DNA of 38,397 bases from Nitrososphaerota archaeon (GCA_016215465.1 JACRJT010000039.1:1-38397); one strand, 5' to 3'; shown: positions 24,762-33,591, numbered from the stretch's first letter. Made by a program: numbers and translations. The notes: generated by a model from the letters alone, not told the origin.

Positions 24762-26330
24762 TTATTCATTGCAAATTGTTTGCGTTTGTTCTCTGAGAAA
24801 CTGTGTCAGATAATATGATCCACCGGCTCCCTTGCCTGAGATGCCAGAGTTTTTCCATCCGACAAAGGGCTGAGCTTGTACCATTGCACCAGTGGTTGCA
24901 CTTTGAGCTCTGTTTGCATATGTTACTCCTGCCTCTATCTTTGAGAAAAATTCATCAATTTGCTTTGTGTCTTGGCTGAATATACCTGCGGTAAGGCCGT
25001 ATTCTGATTCGTTTGCCTGCTTTATCGCATCATCAAAGTTTTCAAACTCTTCAACGCACAAAAATGGCAAAAACAATTCTTCTTTTACCAACTGGTGATT
25101 CAGCGGCAAGTTTGTTACAATTGTTGGCTGGACATAGTAACCGTTCTGGTATATTCCATCTTTTAGGACTGAACCGCCATATGCTATTTTTCCGTCCTTT
25201 TTTGCAATCTCTACTGCTTTTTCGAATTTTTTTTGCGCAGCATCATTTATGATTGGTCCAAGATAGGTGTCCTTTTCCCACGGCTTACCAATTTTGAGTT
25301 CTTTTACTTTGTTGACTAGTTTTTCTGTAAACTGGGATGCAACATTTTTTTGCACGTAAACTCTGGAACATGCACTGCATTTTTGTCCGCCATAACCAAA
25401 TGCAGCTCGCAATACACCGTCTGTTGCCCTTTCTAGATCAGCTGACTCTGTTACTATGACTGGGTTCTTTCCTCCCATTTCTGATATGAACGGCCTTGGG
25501 GATTCGCGGGTAAATGTCCTAAATCCTGAAATGCCTACCTCCTTTGATCCTGTAAATGCAATCCCACTGACCAGGTGACTTTCAACAATTGCTTGTCCCA
25601 CTATTCCACCTTTACCTGTGACCAAGCTTATTGCAGCCGATGGAATTTTTTTGTAAATTGCGTTGACAAACTGGAATGCGGAAATTGGCGTATCGCTTGC
25701 CGGTTTTAGTACAACAGTATTTCCTGTGATTAATGCGCCACTGCTCATCCCAATTGCAATTGCTGATGGAAAATTAAACGGAGAAATTATTCCCCAAACT
25801 CCGTATGGTTTTAAGACGCTTTGTGTCCTTTCTTTTGGATTTGCACTTTTTGTTGGTTTTACAAATCCATAATTTGCCTCTAGCTGTTCTGCGTAAAATC
25901 TGAGAAAGTCTATTGTTTCATCAATTTCTCCCATTGCCTCGATTCTGTTTTTGCCATTTTCCATGCTAACTATGGCAGCCAGCGTGAATTTTTGCGCTGA
26001 AAATTGGCTTGCTATATCCCGAAATACAGAGACGCGCTCTTGGTATGGGGTCTGGCTCCATTTGGGAAATGCATCATGTGCAGACTCTATTGCCTTTTGT
26101 GTTTGCTCCTTTGTTGCAAGCGGAAATTTACCTAGAATAATTTTTGTATCAGAAGGCGATTTTACCTCAAAAAGATCATCTGAAAACACTTCTTTTCCCC
26201 CAATTATCATCGGGTAGATTTTTCCTGTCTCTTTTTGGAATAAGTCCAATGCCTGATCAAATTTTTTGTGAAATTCGTCAGTTACGTTGTTTTTTACTGC
26301 ATTTGCCCAAGTATTCTCGTTCTCAATCAA
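24762..26330 (-). CDS. Aldehyde dehydrogenase, P5C dehydrogenase-like
   Basis: NAD(P)-dependent aldehyde dehydrogenase of 522 residues. Family signatures: WGIISPFNFPSAIAIGMSSGALITGNTVVLKPASDTP, FTGSKEVG, the general base Glu in SEMGGKNPVIV, and the catalytic Cys in FGYGGQKCSACSR, a form characteristic of 1-pyrroline-5-carboxylate (glutamate semialdehyde) dehydrogenases. The likely reaction is oxidation of glutamate semialdehyde to glutamate in proline/ornithine breakdown, but other semialdehydes are possible. Start is TTG 26330; the frame is closed upstream by TGA 26351. It has its own AT-rich promoter region and is followed, 62 bp downstream, by the acyl-CoA dehydrogenase. Confidence 0.9.
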   Translation of the reverse strand: MIENENTWANAVKNNVTDEFHKKFDQALDLFQKETGKIYPMIIGGKEVFSDDLFEVKSPSDTKIILGKFPLATKEQTQKAIESAHDAFPKWSQTPYQERVSVFRDIASQFSAQKFTLAAIVSMENGKNRIEAMGEIDETIDFLRFYAEQLEANYGFVKPTKSANPKERTQSVLKPYGVWGIISPFNFPSAIAIGMSSGALITGNTVVLKPASDTPISAFQFVNAIYKKIPSAAISLVTGKGGIVGQAIVESHLVSGIAFTGSKEVGISGFRTFTRESPRPFISEMGGKNPVIVTESADLERATDGVLRAAFGYGGQKCSACSRVYVQKNVASQFTEKLVNKVKELKIGKPWEKDTYLGPIINDAAQKKFEKAVEIAKKDGKIAYGGSVLKDGIYQNGYYVQPTIVTNLPLNHQLVKEELFLPFLCVEEFENFDDAIKQANESEYGLTAGIFSQDTKQIDEFFSKIEAGVTYANRAQSATTGAMVQAQPFVGWKNSGISGKGAGGSYYLTQFLREQTQTICNE

Positions 26331-26384
26331 GCCGTATGGCTTACCGTATCATCCAATAAATTGATTTAGCTATTTAGAAAAAAT

Positions 26385-26516
26385 TTAGGCAAACTCTAGT
26401 GCTTCTGGTGCACAGTGCTTGTGAACCCATGTACCTGATTCATTTTTAGCTATCTCTTTACCTGGTGAGATCTGGTCACCGCATTCAACGCAAGAGGTTT
26501 TGAATTTTGCTTTCAT
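26385..26516 (-). CDS. 43-residue zinc-finger-like microprotein
   Basis: A 43-codon frame with Cys9-x2-Cys12 (SCVECGD), then GTWVHKHC with His32, His34 and Cys35. The spacing C-x2-C ... W-x-H-x-x-C is like half a LIM or PARP-type finger, so a single Zn2+ site is likely. A TATA-like GATAAAG near 26538-26545 lies about 25 bp before the ATG. Function unknown; small fingers of this kind act as protein or nucleic acid adaptors. Confidence 0.7.
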   Translation of the reverse strand: MKAKFKTSCVECGDQISPGKEIAKNESGTWVHKHCAPEALEFA

Positions 26517-26580
26517 GATTCCAATATAGTTTAGATTCTTTATCAACGATATCATTGATTGAGTATCGGTTAATGGTTAG

Positions 26581-26796
26581 CTAAAAATCACGCAGTCTAC
26601 AATTGTGAATTACTGCCGGATAAATCCGATAACAGTTTCCTGCTTCAACGACCGAGTTTTTGATCTCTACAGGCGTGCATTCTCGCAGTTCCTGCGGGAA
26701 TCTGTCTGAACTCAATCCTGTTTCGGCTTTACAGGATAACAGGTAGAAGTTCATATCAATATCATGACGTTCTTCCACTCTGCCTAGCTCTGACAT
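26581..26796 (-). CDS. Small unknown protein
   Basis: A 71-residue soluble frame starting MSELGRVEERHDIDM, with Cys22, Cys39 and later Cys, and ending CRLRDF. No family or motif is recognised. A TATA-like GATAAATCC at about 26812-26820 lies about 22-25 bp before the ATG and supports a real gene; it is divergent from the helicase promoter. Confidence is moderate because composition alone does not separate it from chance. Confidence 0.45.
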   Translation of the reverse strand: MSELGRVEERHDIDMNFYLLSCKAETGLSSDRFPQELRECTPVEIKNSVVEAGNCYRIYPAVIHNCRLRDF

Positions 26797-26922
26797 TGGT
26801 ATGATATGGATTTATCAGATTTACGATGATGGTTATTGCATTATTACCTACAATTCACACATGAAACCATTCGAGACATTTTTACCTCCAAATTTATAAA
26901 ACAACGGTTTTTGCTTTCATCA

Positions 26923-28842
26923 ATGCAGTTTGATTCTTACGGTAACAGAATACGGACTGGAACAAACGTTTCTGATGTGGATTTCAAAAAGGCAGGCATG
27001 CGCGAACCCCTCTCTCTAATGGATGCGTTGGATCTGGTTGGAAAATATGCAGGAAAAGAACCTACCCAAAAACAGCGAGACATCGTCAAAAAGATTCAGT
27101 ATGCAATGGGATCAGGATACAAGAAAATTCTTCTTTCCGCCCCGACTGGGACTGGGAAAAGTTGGATTGCAATTGCATTATCATTATATCTCAAGTCTTC
27201 TACTGTTCTAACTTCCACTGTTCTTTTGCAGGACCAGTACAAAAACGAGTTTGGCTTTTTCAATACAGTACGGGGGAAAAAACGGTTTTTGTGCGAGCAG
27301 TCAAACCGAGTTTTCGATTGCACGCAGGGTTACTGCAATGACTGCGCATACAGACCACAGCCAGAATCGTATATGATATTCAAGCGCGGAACCATGGCTG
27401 AAACAGTATCAGGTGACGATCTTCCAAGAAAATGTCCGTATTATGACCAAATAGAGATTGGAAAAAAATCAAGCTTTGTCGCATATTCGTACGCATCATA
27501 TCTTTCGCATTTGTTATCAGGAGAAGAAATGCCAAAAAGAAAACTACTGGTGTGCGATGAGGCACACGAACTAGACGAAGAGCTAGCAAATCAGCTTGCA
27601 ACTAATCTCAACGGATTCTATGGCGAGATTCTGGGAATAGAGATGCCCAAATTTTCAGTTGATTCCAATATCGACAGCATCAAAAATTATGTAAATTCGT
27701 TTTCAGATACGTTTCAAAAAAGAGAATCTGTCATGAAAAACTGTGCAGAGCACACATTGTTCCTACAGTCAGAGGATCACATCAAAAAACACCATTCCTG
27801 TATCAGACATGGTGTCAAAATTAAGGATGGCTGCACTTCTTGCGGAAAGATACGAGAATACATCAAGACAAAAGAATTCCTAAAATGCAAAGAACATGTT
27901 GACTGCGAAAACGATCATAAGTACATTAATCATTTTGTTCTAAACGAGCTGAAAAACTATACCACAAAAATGAAAATCCTGCAAAAGGGACTGTCATCGT
28001 CTGATCAAAACTACATCATTACAGATATCCAGTCAAAGACACAGGATCAAGGGAAAAATCGTCCGTATAATTTTGATGAAATCACAATCAAGCCGTGGCA
28101 CATACACTGGTTTATGGACGAGCTGACAGGGAATTTCGACATCACATTGTTCATGTCTGCTACAATAAATCTGGAATTATTCTGCAAGGAGACTGGATTC
28201 AAAAAGGATGAGGTTTTCTTTATCAACGAAGATTCTAACATTCCAAAAGAAAACAGGAAAATCGTTTTTCTCAAAACCGAATATGTGGAATCTGGAGATG
28301 CAGAATCAGTTCTCCCCCAGAAAATCATATCACAAATTGAGGCTATTTTGAAGATCAGAGCAGAGCAGCGAGGAGTAATTCTGCTTACGAGTTATTCCCA
28401 GATGGACTATATTTTGGAAAATATCGCGCCACACCTAAAATCAAGACTGCTTCCACTGTACAAAGGCCAAGACAAAGGGGAGGCACTAGAGCTTCACCGA
28501 AACACAAAGAACTCCGTTTTGATATCACCGGGACTGGAGTCTGGCGTGAATTTGCCTGATGACGAGAGCAGATTTCAGATTATTGTAAAAGCTCCATACT
28601 ATCCTACAATGGATGATATGCGAATGAAGAAAATTTACAACTCAGAGCCTGATCACCGCAGATATTACTTGAAATCAGCATTCAGACTATTGCAAATGGC
28701 AGGACGCTCAGTCAGGCATGTGGAAGATTATGCAATGACGTATGTTCTGGATTCAAAGGCAGAAAGGATGGTGTATCACCAGAAAAGCGATCTCCCAAAA
28801 TGGTTTATTGAGGCGTGTGACGGAATTTCTTTTTCAAAATAA
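26923..28842 (+). CDS. XPD/Rad3-like superfamily 2 helicase with Fe-S and Zn-type cysteines
   Basis: A 639-residue DNA helicase of the XPD/DinG group. Motif I SAPTGTGKS (72-80), DEAH (212-215), late motif V/VI ISPGLESGVNLPDD and LQMAGRSVRH (QxxGRxxR). The Fe-S cysteines of XPD are present: C124, C133/C138/C141 and C171 (KCPYY). A further region at about 290-332 contains C293-x2-H296-x7-C304-x2-C307 and C322-x2-H325-x2-C328, an unusual Cys/His-rich insertion where the Arch domain would lie. ATG 26923 is favoured: the TATA box TTTATAAA (26893-26900) is about 26 bp upstream; a TTG at 26836 would add 29 atypical residues. Confidence 0.9.
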   Translation: MQFDSYGNRIRTGTNVSDVDFKKAGMREPLSLMDALDLVGKYAGKEPTQKQRDIVKKIQYAMGSGYKKILLSAPTGTGKSWIAIALSLYLKSSTVLTSTVLLQDQYKNEFGFFNTVRGKKRFLCEQSNRVFDCTQGYCNDCAYRPQPESYMIFKRGTMAETVSGDDLPRKCPYYDQIEIGKKSSFVAYSYASYLSHLLSGEEMPKRKLLVCDEAHELDEELANQLATNLNGFYGEILGIEMPKFSVDSNIDSIKNYVNSFSDTFQKRESVMKNCAEHTLFLQSEDHIKKHHSCIRHGVKIKDGCTSCGKIREYIKTKEFLKCKEHVDCENDHKYINHFVLNELKNYTTKMKILQKGLSSSDQNYIITDIQSKTQDQGKNRPYNFDEITIKPWHIHWFMDELTGNFDITLFMSATINLELFCKETGFKKDEVFFINEDSNIPKENRKIVFLKTEYVESGDAESVLPQKIISQIEAILKIRAEQRGVILLTSYSQMDYILENIAPHLKSRLLPLYKGQDKGEALELHRNTKNSVLISPGLESGVNLPDDESRFQIIVKAPYYPTMDDMRMKKIYNSEPDHRRYYLKSAFRLLQMAGRSVRHVEDYAMTYVLDSKAERMVYHQKSDLPKWFIEACDGISFSK

Positions 28843-29637
28843 TTACAAGTCTTTTTTCATCAGACAGAAAAGCATTCTTTTGTCCAGGTCTTTCATTTTT
28901 AGTTTGATTTTTTGCTGAGCCAAAATCTGGATTCGTCTTGAATTTTGTTCATACCCTTTGTTTTGCATATGATACAGGATGTTTTTCATTCCAGATTTTG
29001 TTCCGTTCAGGTAACCAATTTGTAGCACATCATCATCTATTTTGGAGTCATTCCAGACGCCGATTGCCAAAGTTTTTTTGTTTTGTATGAAAACAAGTAT
29101 CTTTCTTTTCTTGATTAGCTCAGATATTGCAGATTTGTCAAATGCAAACCACTTCCACGATTTTGAATATGTGTTAGAATCAATTAGGTTTTCAATCTGC
29201 TTTGGATTAGTAGCTGGAATTATCTGAGATTGTTTTCTTTTTGGTTTTATATTGTACAAGTACCACCTGCTCTCAATTTTATAGCCAAGTGATTTTGCAA
29301 GCTTGATTGATTTTTTGTTGTCATTTGATATTATCATCCTTGAAATTTTGTAGTTTTTTCTTTTGGCAATTTGCTCAGTCTTTAAAACAAGACTGCTTCC
29401 GTATCCCCTTTGCCGAAACTCTGGATTGATTCGTAATCCCTCAATCCAGACTTGATTTTTTGAAAACGATGCATGGCAAACGCCAATTGGTTTGCCTTTA
29501 TGCTCCATTGCAAGAAATGCTCCATCTTTGAGCCAGAAATCCCAGACATTTGCAATATAATCAATTCCGGAATATGGGCTTTGGCAAAAATCCAAAACCG
29601 GTTTTTTATCGGATTTGGTAGCTTTTCGGATTTGCAA
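28843..29637 (-). CDS. GNAT-family N-acetyltransferase with a second domain
   Basis: A 264-residue protein. Residues 1-130 are a GNAT acetyltransferase: MQIRKATKSDKKPVLDF, VWIEGLRINPEFRQRGYGSSLV with the R/Q-x-x-G-x-G/A acetyl-CoA loop, and SNDNKKSIKLAKSLGYKI at the usual end. A second, less clear domain follows (about 140-264), which may be a degenerate second GNAT fold (IGYLNGTKSGMKNIL). The acceptor is unknown. Start is TTG 29637; a TATA-like element near 29658-29666 is about 25 bp upstream. Its stop abuts the helicase stop. Confidence 0.83.
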   Translation of the reverse strand: MQIRKATKSDKKPVLDFCQSPYSGIDYIANVWDFWLKDGAFLAMEHKGKPIGVCHASFSKNQVWIEGLRINPEFRQRGYGSSLVLKTEQIAKRKNYKISRMIISNDNKKSIKLAKSLGYKIESRWYLYNIKPKRKQSQIIPATNPKQIENLIDSNTYSKSWKWFAFDKSAISELIKKRKILVFIQNKKTLAIGVWNDSKIDDDVLQIGYLNGTKSGMKNILYHMQNKGYEQNSRRIQILAQQKIKLKMKDLDKRMLFCLMKKDL

Positions 29638-29699
29638 CTTTATGATTTAGGGTTTGGTAAATTATGTTTCTTGTTATTTGACGTTACCTATTGAATTCT

Positions 29700-30119
29700 T
29701 TACGGTATCGTGTTTGTTTTTGTATTGTTTGTCGGAGACGGCTTTGTTTTTACAGATGGTTTTGTCTTTACATCAGTTGGTTTTTTCTTTACAGTATTTG
29801 TTGGTTTTTTCTTTACATCAGTCAGCTTTGCTTTTACAGTTGGTTTTGGTTTAGATTTTTCTGGTTTTTTTACTTCTTTCTTATCGGATTTTGCTTTTTC
29901 TTTAGGTTTTGCTTTTTGAGCCAAGTCTTTTGGTTTTTTGTCATTGCTGTTCATGTCAAGGGATTCAGTCAAGTTGATACGGAGCTCCTTTGCATATGCC
30001 GAAGTCATCAGCGAAATAGAAATAAGACATGCAATCACGCCCATCAAAAGAGGCTTGTTCAAGTGAAAGTTACGCGGTTTTTGAAATATTTTTTCTGATC
30101 GTTTATTTTGTTTTAACAT
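29700..30119 (-). CDS. Membrane-anchored Lys/Pro-repeat protein
   Basis: A 139-residue protein with a basic N-terminus, one hydrophobic segment (about 24-42, LLMGVIACLISISLMTSAYA) that may be a signal peptide or anchor, then a low-complexity basic tail made of Lys, Pro, Thr and Val with imperfect 8-residue repeats (VKKKPTNT, VKKKPTDV, VKTKPSVK). It resembles no enzyme; a role in the cell envelope or in nucleic acid or polyanion binding is possible. ATG 30119 is chosen over TTG 30125. The underlying DNA has a tandem 24-bp period. Confidence 0.65.
   Translation of the reverse strand: MLKQNKRSEKIFQKPRNFHLNKPLLMGVIACLISISLMTSAYAKELRINLTESLDMNSNDKKPKDLAQKAKPKEKAKSDKKEVKKPEKSKPKPTVKAKLTDVKKKPTNTVKKKPTDVKTKPSVKTKPSPTNNTKTNTIP
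29776..29817 (-). repeat. Tandem 24-bp unit in Lys/Pro-repeat gene
   Basis: The 18-bp GTTGGTTTTTTCTTTACA occurs at 29776-29793 and 29800-29817, a period of 24 bp that matches the 8-residue VKKKPTxx protein repeat. Flanking copies are degenerate. Confidence 0.75.
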
Positions 30120-30244
30120 TGACAATGTACCCTAGTTGAATCTCTTTGCAAGTGATTGATTTGTTTTTCTTGCAATTTGCTTAAAAGTTAGGAGTATGAT
30201 TTGTACGAGATTATTAAATACAAAATCACGCGTGCGTACATGAT

Positions 30245-31702
30245 TTGAGCACAAGACAACTACTGCTCTTCCCAATTCTGATCGCTTTTGTAATTATTCC
30301 TGTTTTTGCAGAGGGTCAAAACCTGACAATTCAAACAGATAAAGGGCAATACCATACAGGGGAAGTGCTAACAATATCTGGATTTATCCAAGAAAAAAAG
30401 ATGCCAGAAATTGCAGTCAGAATGTATGATCCGGATGGCGTGATAATTTCTGCAAACAGTGTAAAAATTGATGAGTTTAATGCATTTTCAAGAACGATAT
30501 CTTTGAATTCACCATTTTATGACAAGTCTGGAATGTATCTAATCAAGTTTGATTATGGAAAGACTAGATCTGAAATAACTTTTGAGGTATCTGAAAGTCA
30601 AGCAAATCAGCCCGAAGTAAATATGGAAAAAATCATTCCGGAGGTACTCACACTTGGTACAGACAAATCTGCGTACCAAGATAATGATTTTATTACAATT
30701 TCTGGAACTATTTCTGCAGTTGGCGAGCCATCGGTCTTGGTTGGAATATACGATCCTTTCGGCACTCCGACTGGATTTTATTTTGGAGATGTCAGTCCAG
30801 ATCTCAAGTTTTCAGTTTCGTTTTTGGCAAAAAGTGGAATTAATTTTAAAACTGAAGGGTTGTATACAGTCAAGACCCATTATGAAGAATCAAAACGTGA
30901 AATCAGTTTTGGATTCAACGACATAGCAGAATCGCCCAAAGAAAATTCCCCCATAAACAGCATTCCTGAGAAAAAACCGGAAATCGAAATGGAGGCAAAA
31001 ACTACACCTATCCAAAGTACCAATCCAAAAACAATTGAAACCAAATCAGAGCCAGCAAAAATCCAGCAAAAAGAACCAGAAGTGCAGGATAATCTTACGG
31101 TGAAGGACGTCGAACTAGGAAAGATGCTAAACCAGATGACTTTGAACTGTGATAACAGCGAATACGTCGATTCAATCTCATATTATGACGGAATGGGCCC
31201 TGCGCTAATACGACTATGTAAGTATGATTCAGCCATTACATTTTTTGACAAATCCCTAGAGGAGAACCCAGAAAACATTGAAGTTCTTACCAACAAGGGA
31301 TCTGCTTTGGCCAAGCTTGGGCAGTACAATGAGGCAATAAGCTACTATAACTTGGCACTCAAAATTGAGCAGGATTATTTACCGGCAATAAACAACAAGG
31401 CAAACGCCTTAGCGGAAATTGGTGATTTCAAAGAGGCAATATCGCTGTATAATTTAGTCTTGGATAATGAGCCAGCCTATACTGTAGCGCAAGACAATCT
31501 TGAGAAAGCAAGTGAAAAGCTTATTCAATTTACTAAAAATCAAGAACAGGTGTCAGTGGACGATTCCGTGATTCAGATATCGGAGGAGCAGTCAGAGATT
31601 GTAGTCAAGGCACATGAAGAAGAAAAGCCAGCAAACATACTGGAGCAGATTGGAAGCGTGTTTTCTTTTCTAAGTGTCAACATGTTCGGATTTATGAAAT
31701 AG
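30245..31702 (+). CDS. Exported MG2-like/TPR protein
   Basis: A 485-residue protein with an N-terminal signal peptide (about 1-22, ending VFAEG), two similar beta domains of MG2/CARDB-like type (about 26-115, TDKGQYHTGEVLTISGFI; and about 137-220, TDKSAYQDNDFITISGTI), a charged Pro/Lys/Glu-rich linker (about 230-290), and two to three TPR repeats (about 320-425), for example NIEVLTNKGSALAKLGQYNEAISYYNLAL. Such exported TPR proteins usually serve as scaffolds. Start is TTG 30245; TATA-like TTATTAAATAC near 30209-30219 is about 30 bp upstream. Confidence 0.85.
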   Translation: MSTRQLLLFPILIAFVIIPVFAEGQNLTIQTDKGQYHTGEVLTISGFIQEKKMPEIAVRMYDPDGVIISANSVKIDEFNAFSRTISLNSPFYDKSGMYLIKFDYGKTRSEITFEVSESQANQPEVNMEKIIPEVLTLGTDKSAYQDNDFITISGTISAVGEPSVLVGIYDPFGTPTGFYFGDVSPDLKFSVSFLAKSGINFKTEGLYTVKTHYEESKREISFGFNDIAESPKENSPINSIPEKKPEIEMEAKTTPIQSTNPKTIETKSEPAKIQQKEPEVQDNLTVKDVELGKMLNQMTLNCDNSEYVDSISYYDGMGPALIRLCKYDSAITFFDKSLEENPENIEVLTNKGSALAKLGQYNEAISYYNLALKIEQDYLPAINNKANALAEIGDFKEAISLYNLVLDNEPAYTVAQDNLEKASEKLIQFTKNQEQVSVDDSVIQISEEQSEIVVKAHEEEKPANILEQIGSVFSFLSVNMFGFMK

Positions 31703-31779
31703 ATTTGATGATTGAAACACCAATTTCAGATTCGGTAAAAATTACTGTATAATGCATGTAGATCGTTTTGAATGGACAT

Positions 31780-32118
31780 TTAGTGCTTGAGTTCTTTGGA
31801 ATCAAACTTTCCGATAAGAACCTTATTTTTTGCAAAAACGATGGGTCGTCTTATCAAGCCGGGATATTCTGATAGAATTTTAATTATTTGGGAATCTGTG
31901 AATTTTAGGTTGTCTAAATCCAATTCCTTATACATTTTGTCCTTCTTTCTAACAAGCTCACGTGGTGTTATTCCTGCTAATTGTATAATTTTTTTAATTT
32001 CAGACTCTGATAGCTTGTCTTTGAAGATGTCCCGTTTTTGTATGTCTAGCTTTAACCTTTCCAGCTCTGATATGGCTCTCCTACACGTTATGCAGGTTGG
32101 CTTTAGGTATACTTTCAT
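31780..32118 (-). CDS. ArsC/Spx-family thioredoxin-fold protein
   Basis: A 112-residue thioredoxin-fold protein of the ArsC/YffB/Spx family: MKVYLKPTCITCRRAISELE with a CxxC at about 9-12, the family segment IKKIIQLAGITPRELVRKKD, and RRPIVFAKNKVLIGK near the end. In bacteria this family includes arsenate reductases and the regulator Spx; which, if either, applies here is unknown. ATG 32118 is used over TTG 32121. No arsenic genes are nearby. Confidence 0.83.
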   Translation of the reverse strand: MKVYLKPTCITCRRAISELERLKLDIQKRDIFKDKLSESEIKKIIQLAGITPRELVRKKDKMYKELDLDNLKFTDSQIIKILSEYPGLIRRPIVFAKNKVLIGKFDSKELKH

Positions 32119-32164
32119 CAAGGATTTTCCTGAAGCCTAATTTTTAAGACTATCCAGGCTAATT

Positions 32165-32530
32165 TTAAAGAAAATAGTTTTTGCCCAGTATTTTATTGAC
32201 AGAGTCAAGAATTTCTTTAAAATCTGTTTTTGGGTCGGTGCTTATCAACAACAATTCAGTGTCGCTTAGTGGAATGCTAATTTGTTTTACCTTGTCATAT
32301 TCGGTAATGGAATATTTTGCGTTGCCAACCCTATGAGACATGTTTCTACGAGTTTCCCATCTTTTTGCCGCATAGTGAAGCGACATTTTTACTTCGTCAG
32401 GAGCAAGCAGTTGTTCTACACCAGTATTGTGGCCTCCAGCGACAAGATCGCCGTTTCTGCCAAGAACACCTACAAATCGTATGGCTTCGTCGGTTTTGAG
32501 TAATGTATTACAAATCTCGTTATGATTCAT
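32165..32530 (-). CDS. Thaumarchaeal small protein, DUF6659-like
   Basis: A 121-residue soluble protein with IRFVGVLGRNGDLVAGGH, KQISIPLSDTELLLIS and LDSVNKIL, an alternation resembling the thaumarchaeal DUF6659 group and, loosely, a roadblock/profilin-like fold. Family placement is from memory of the pattern and is tentative. No catalytic residues are recognised. It is 13 bp upstream of nothing on the same strand except the next small gene at 32544-32708, so the two may be cotranscribed. Confidence 0.65.
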   Translation of the reverse strand: MNHNEICNTLLKTDEAIRFVGVLGRNGDLVAGGHNTGVEQLLAPDEVKMSLHYAAKRWETRRNMSHRVGNAKYSITEYDKVKQISIPLSDTELLLISTDPKTDFKEILDSVNKILGKNYFL

Positions 32531-32543
32531 GATTTATCTAATA

Positions 32544-32708
32544 TTATCCGCCTTTTCGGAGTATAAATTGCATTAAAGCTTCTTTGCTGTATTCTATTCC
32601 GTGCTCATCCAATGTATGTTTTCCAAACTCTTCTAGAACAATTGGAATTTCTTTGCCTTCTGCGACAAAATCGCAGTCAAAACCATAGTCACGGCATATA
32701 AGCTTCAT
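32544..32708 (-). CDS. DUF1059-like small protein
   Basis: A 54-residue protein: MKLICRDYGFDCDF..., then HTLDEHGIEYSKEALMQFILRK. The Cys5 and Cys12 in CRDYGFDC and HTLDEHGI match DUF1059 small proteins. ATG 32708 is preferred over an upstream in-frame start because DUF1059 proteins begin at this motif and because a TATA-like GGTTATTTG near 32730-32738 lies about 25 bp upstream. Confidence 0.75.
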   Translation of the reverse strand: MKLICRDYGFDCDFVAEGKEIPIVLEEFGKHTLDEHGIEYSKEALMQFILRKGG

Positions 32709-32814
32709 AGCTGTATGTTTACCAGCTAACAAATAACCTTTGTCCAAAATCCAACTAGTGAATGATGTTAGTGGCTTTGTCTTTTTATAGCACAAAAATA
32801 GAGTTAGAGAAGCT

Positions 32815-33030
32815 TTGAAGACTGGAAAATATCTGCCAAAGATAGGAACGTTTGATGGGGCTGGGTTTTGGAAAAGAGCGTTTGCGCACCAACGCGGGAA
32901 CTTGCTTAGGTCAGTCCAAGTTCCAGATGATCAAATCAAGGTTTTGGTAAACAAGTCATACCAGGAGCTGCCTGCGCCATTACGATTTGAAATAGAAACT
33001 AGCGGGATAAGAGAAGAGGATCTAAAGTAA
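32815..33030 (+). CDS. Small unknown protein
   Basis: A 71-residue basic protein (MKTGKYLPKIGTFDGAGFWKRAF...) with no family recognised. The TTG start at 32815 is supported by a TATA-like TTTTTATAG near 32782-32790, about 29 bp upstream. Divergent from the DUF1059-like gene at 32708. It may be a small nucleic acid- or protein-binding protein, but nothing shows which. Confidence 0.6.
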   Translation: MKTGKYLPKIGTFDGAGFWKRAFAHQRGNLLRSVQVPDDQIKVLVNKSYQELPAPLRFEIETSGIREEDLK

Positions 33031-33085
33031 ATTTTGATGTAATTTCTACAAACTAGCGAGTTTTGTTATTATGGAAAGGTTTTGA

Positions 33086-33533
33086 CTATAATTGATTGGC
33101 CCTTACCAGCTCTCTTCGTTTTAGATCATTTGCTTCTGCTAGTTCGTTTGCAATGAAAATTAACGAATTGATCTTCATTATCTCAATGTTTCTCGGGGAT
33201 GTCTCGTCTTCTGTTTTGATTAGATCTACTCCATGATATTTATCCAATAATGATTTATTTTCTCTGAACTAGTTATGTATTTAGTTAGGAGTTCTACGTG
33301 TTCCTTTTTAGTCAGAAAAGCTAAATATGTGCTCAGGCAAGCGGGACGATCTCTTGCTAGGAGTCTCTAGTATGATGTGAACCTGTTTGTCTAAAATGGT
33401 GAATTTGTTGGTTTCCAGCAAAGTGACTGTCTAATTTTACCAAGCATGGGTAAAATAGAATCTTTCATTTTACGCATAGTAATTCATCGATTTTCACGTC
33501 AATACGAGTTCTGATAATAGAAATTGGAATCAC
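33086..33533 (-). pseudogene. Decayed gene with several frameshifts
   Basis: Minus-strand coding sequence can be followed through successive frames from a GTG at 33533 (MIPISIIRTRIDV...) through the fragments KDSILPMLGKIRQSLCWKPT, DKQVHIILETPSKRSS, KKEHVELLTKYITSS and TEDETSPRNIEIMKINSLIF to TAG 33088-33086. Stops and frame changes occur near 33470, 33391, 33308 and 33255. Each fragment is coding-like and adjoins the next, as in a pseudogene rather than in noncoding DNA. The intact protein would have been about 145-150 residues; I do not recognise its family. The rest of 33031-33591 holds no other gene that I can see. Confidence 0.6.
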
Positions 33534-33591
33534 AGTTAGATTATAATTTTTAACTTGTTAATTCATTAGTATCTAAAACTCTTTTAATAAA

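Noticed and set aside
26836-26922. TTG start giving the helicase 29 more residues
   Set aside because: The TATA box at 26893-26900 lies inside this stretch and points to ATG 26923.
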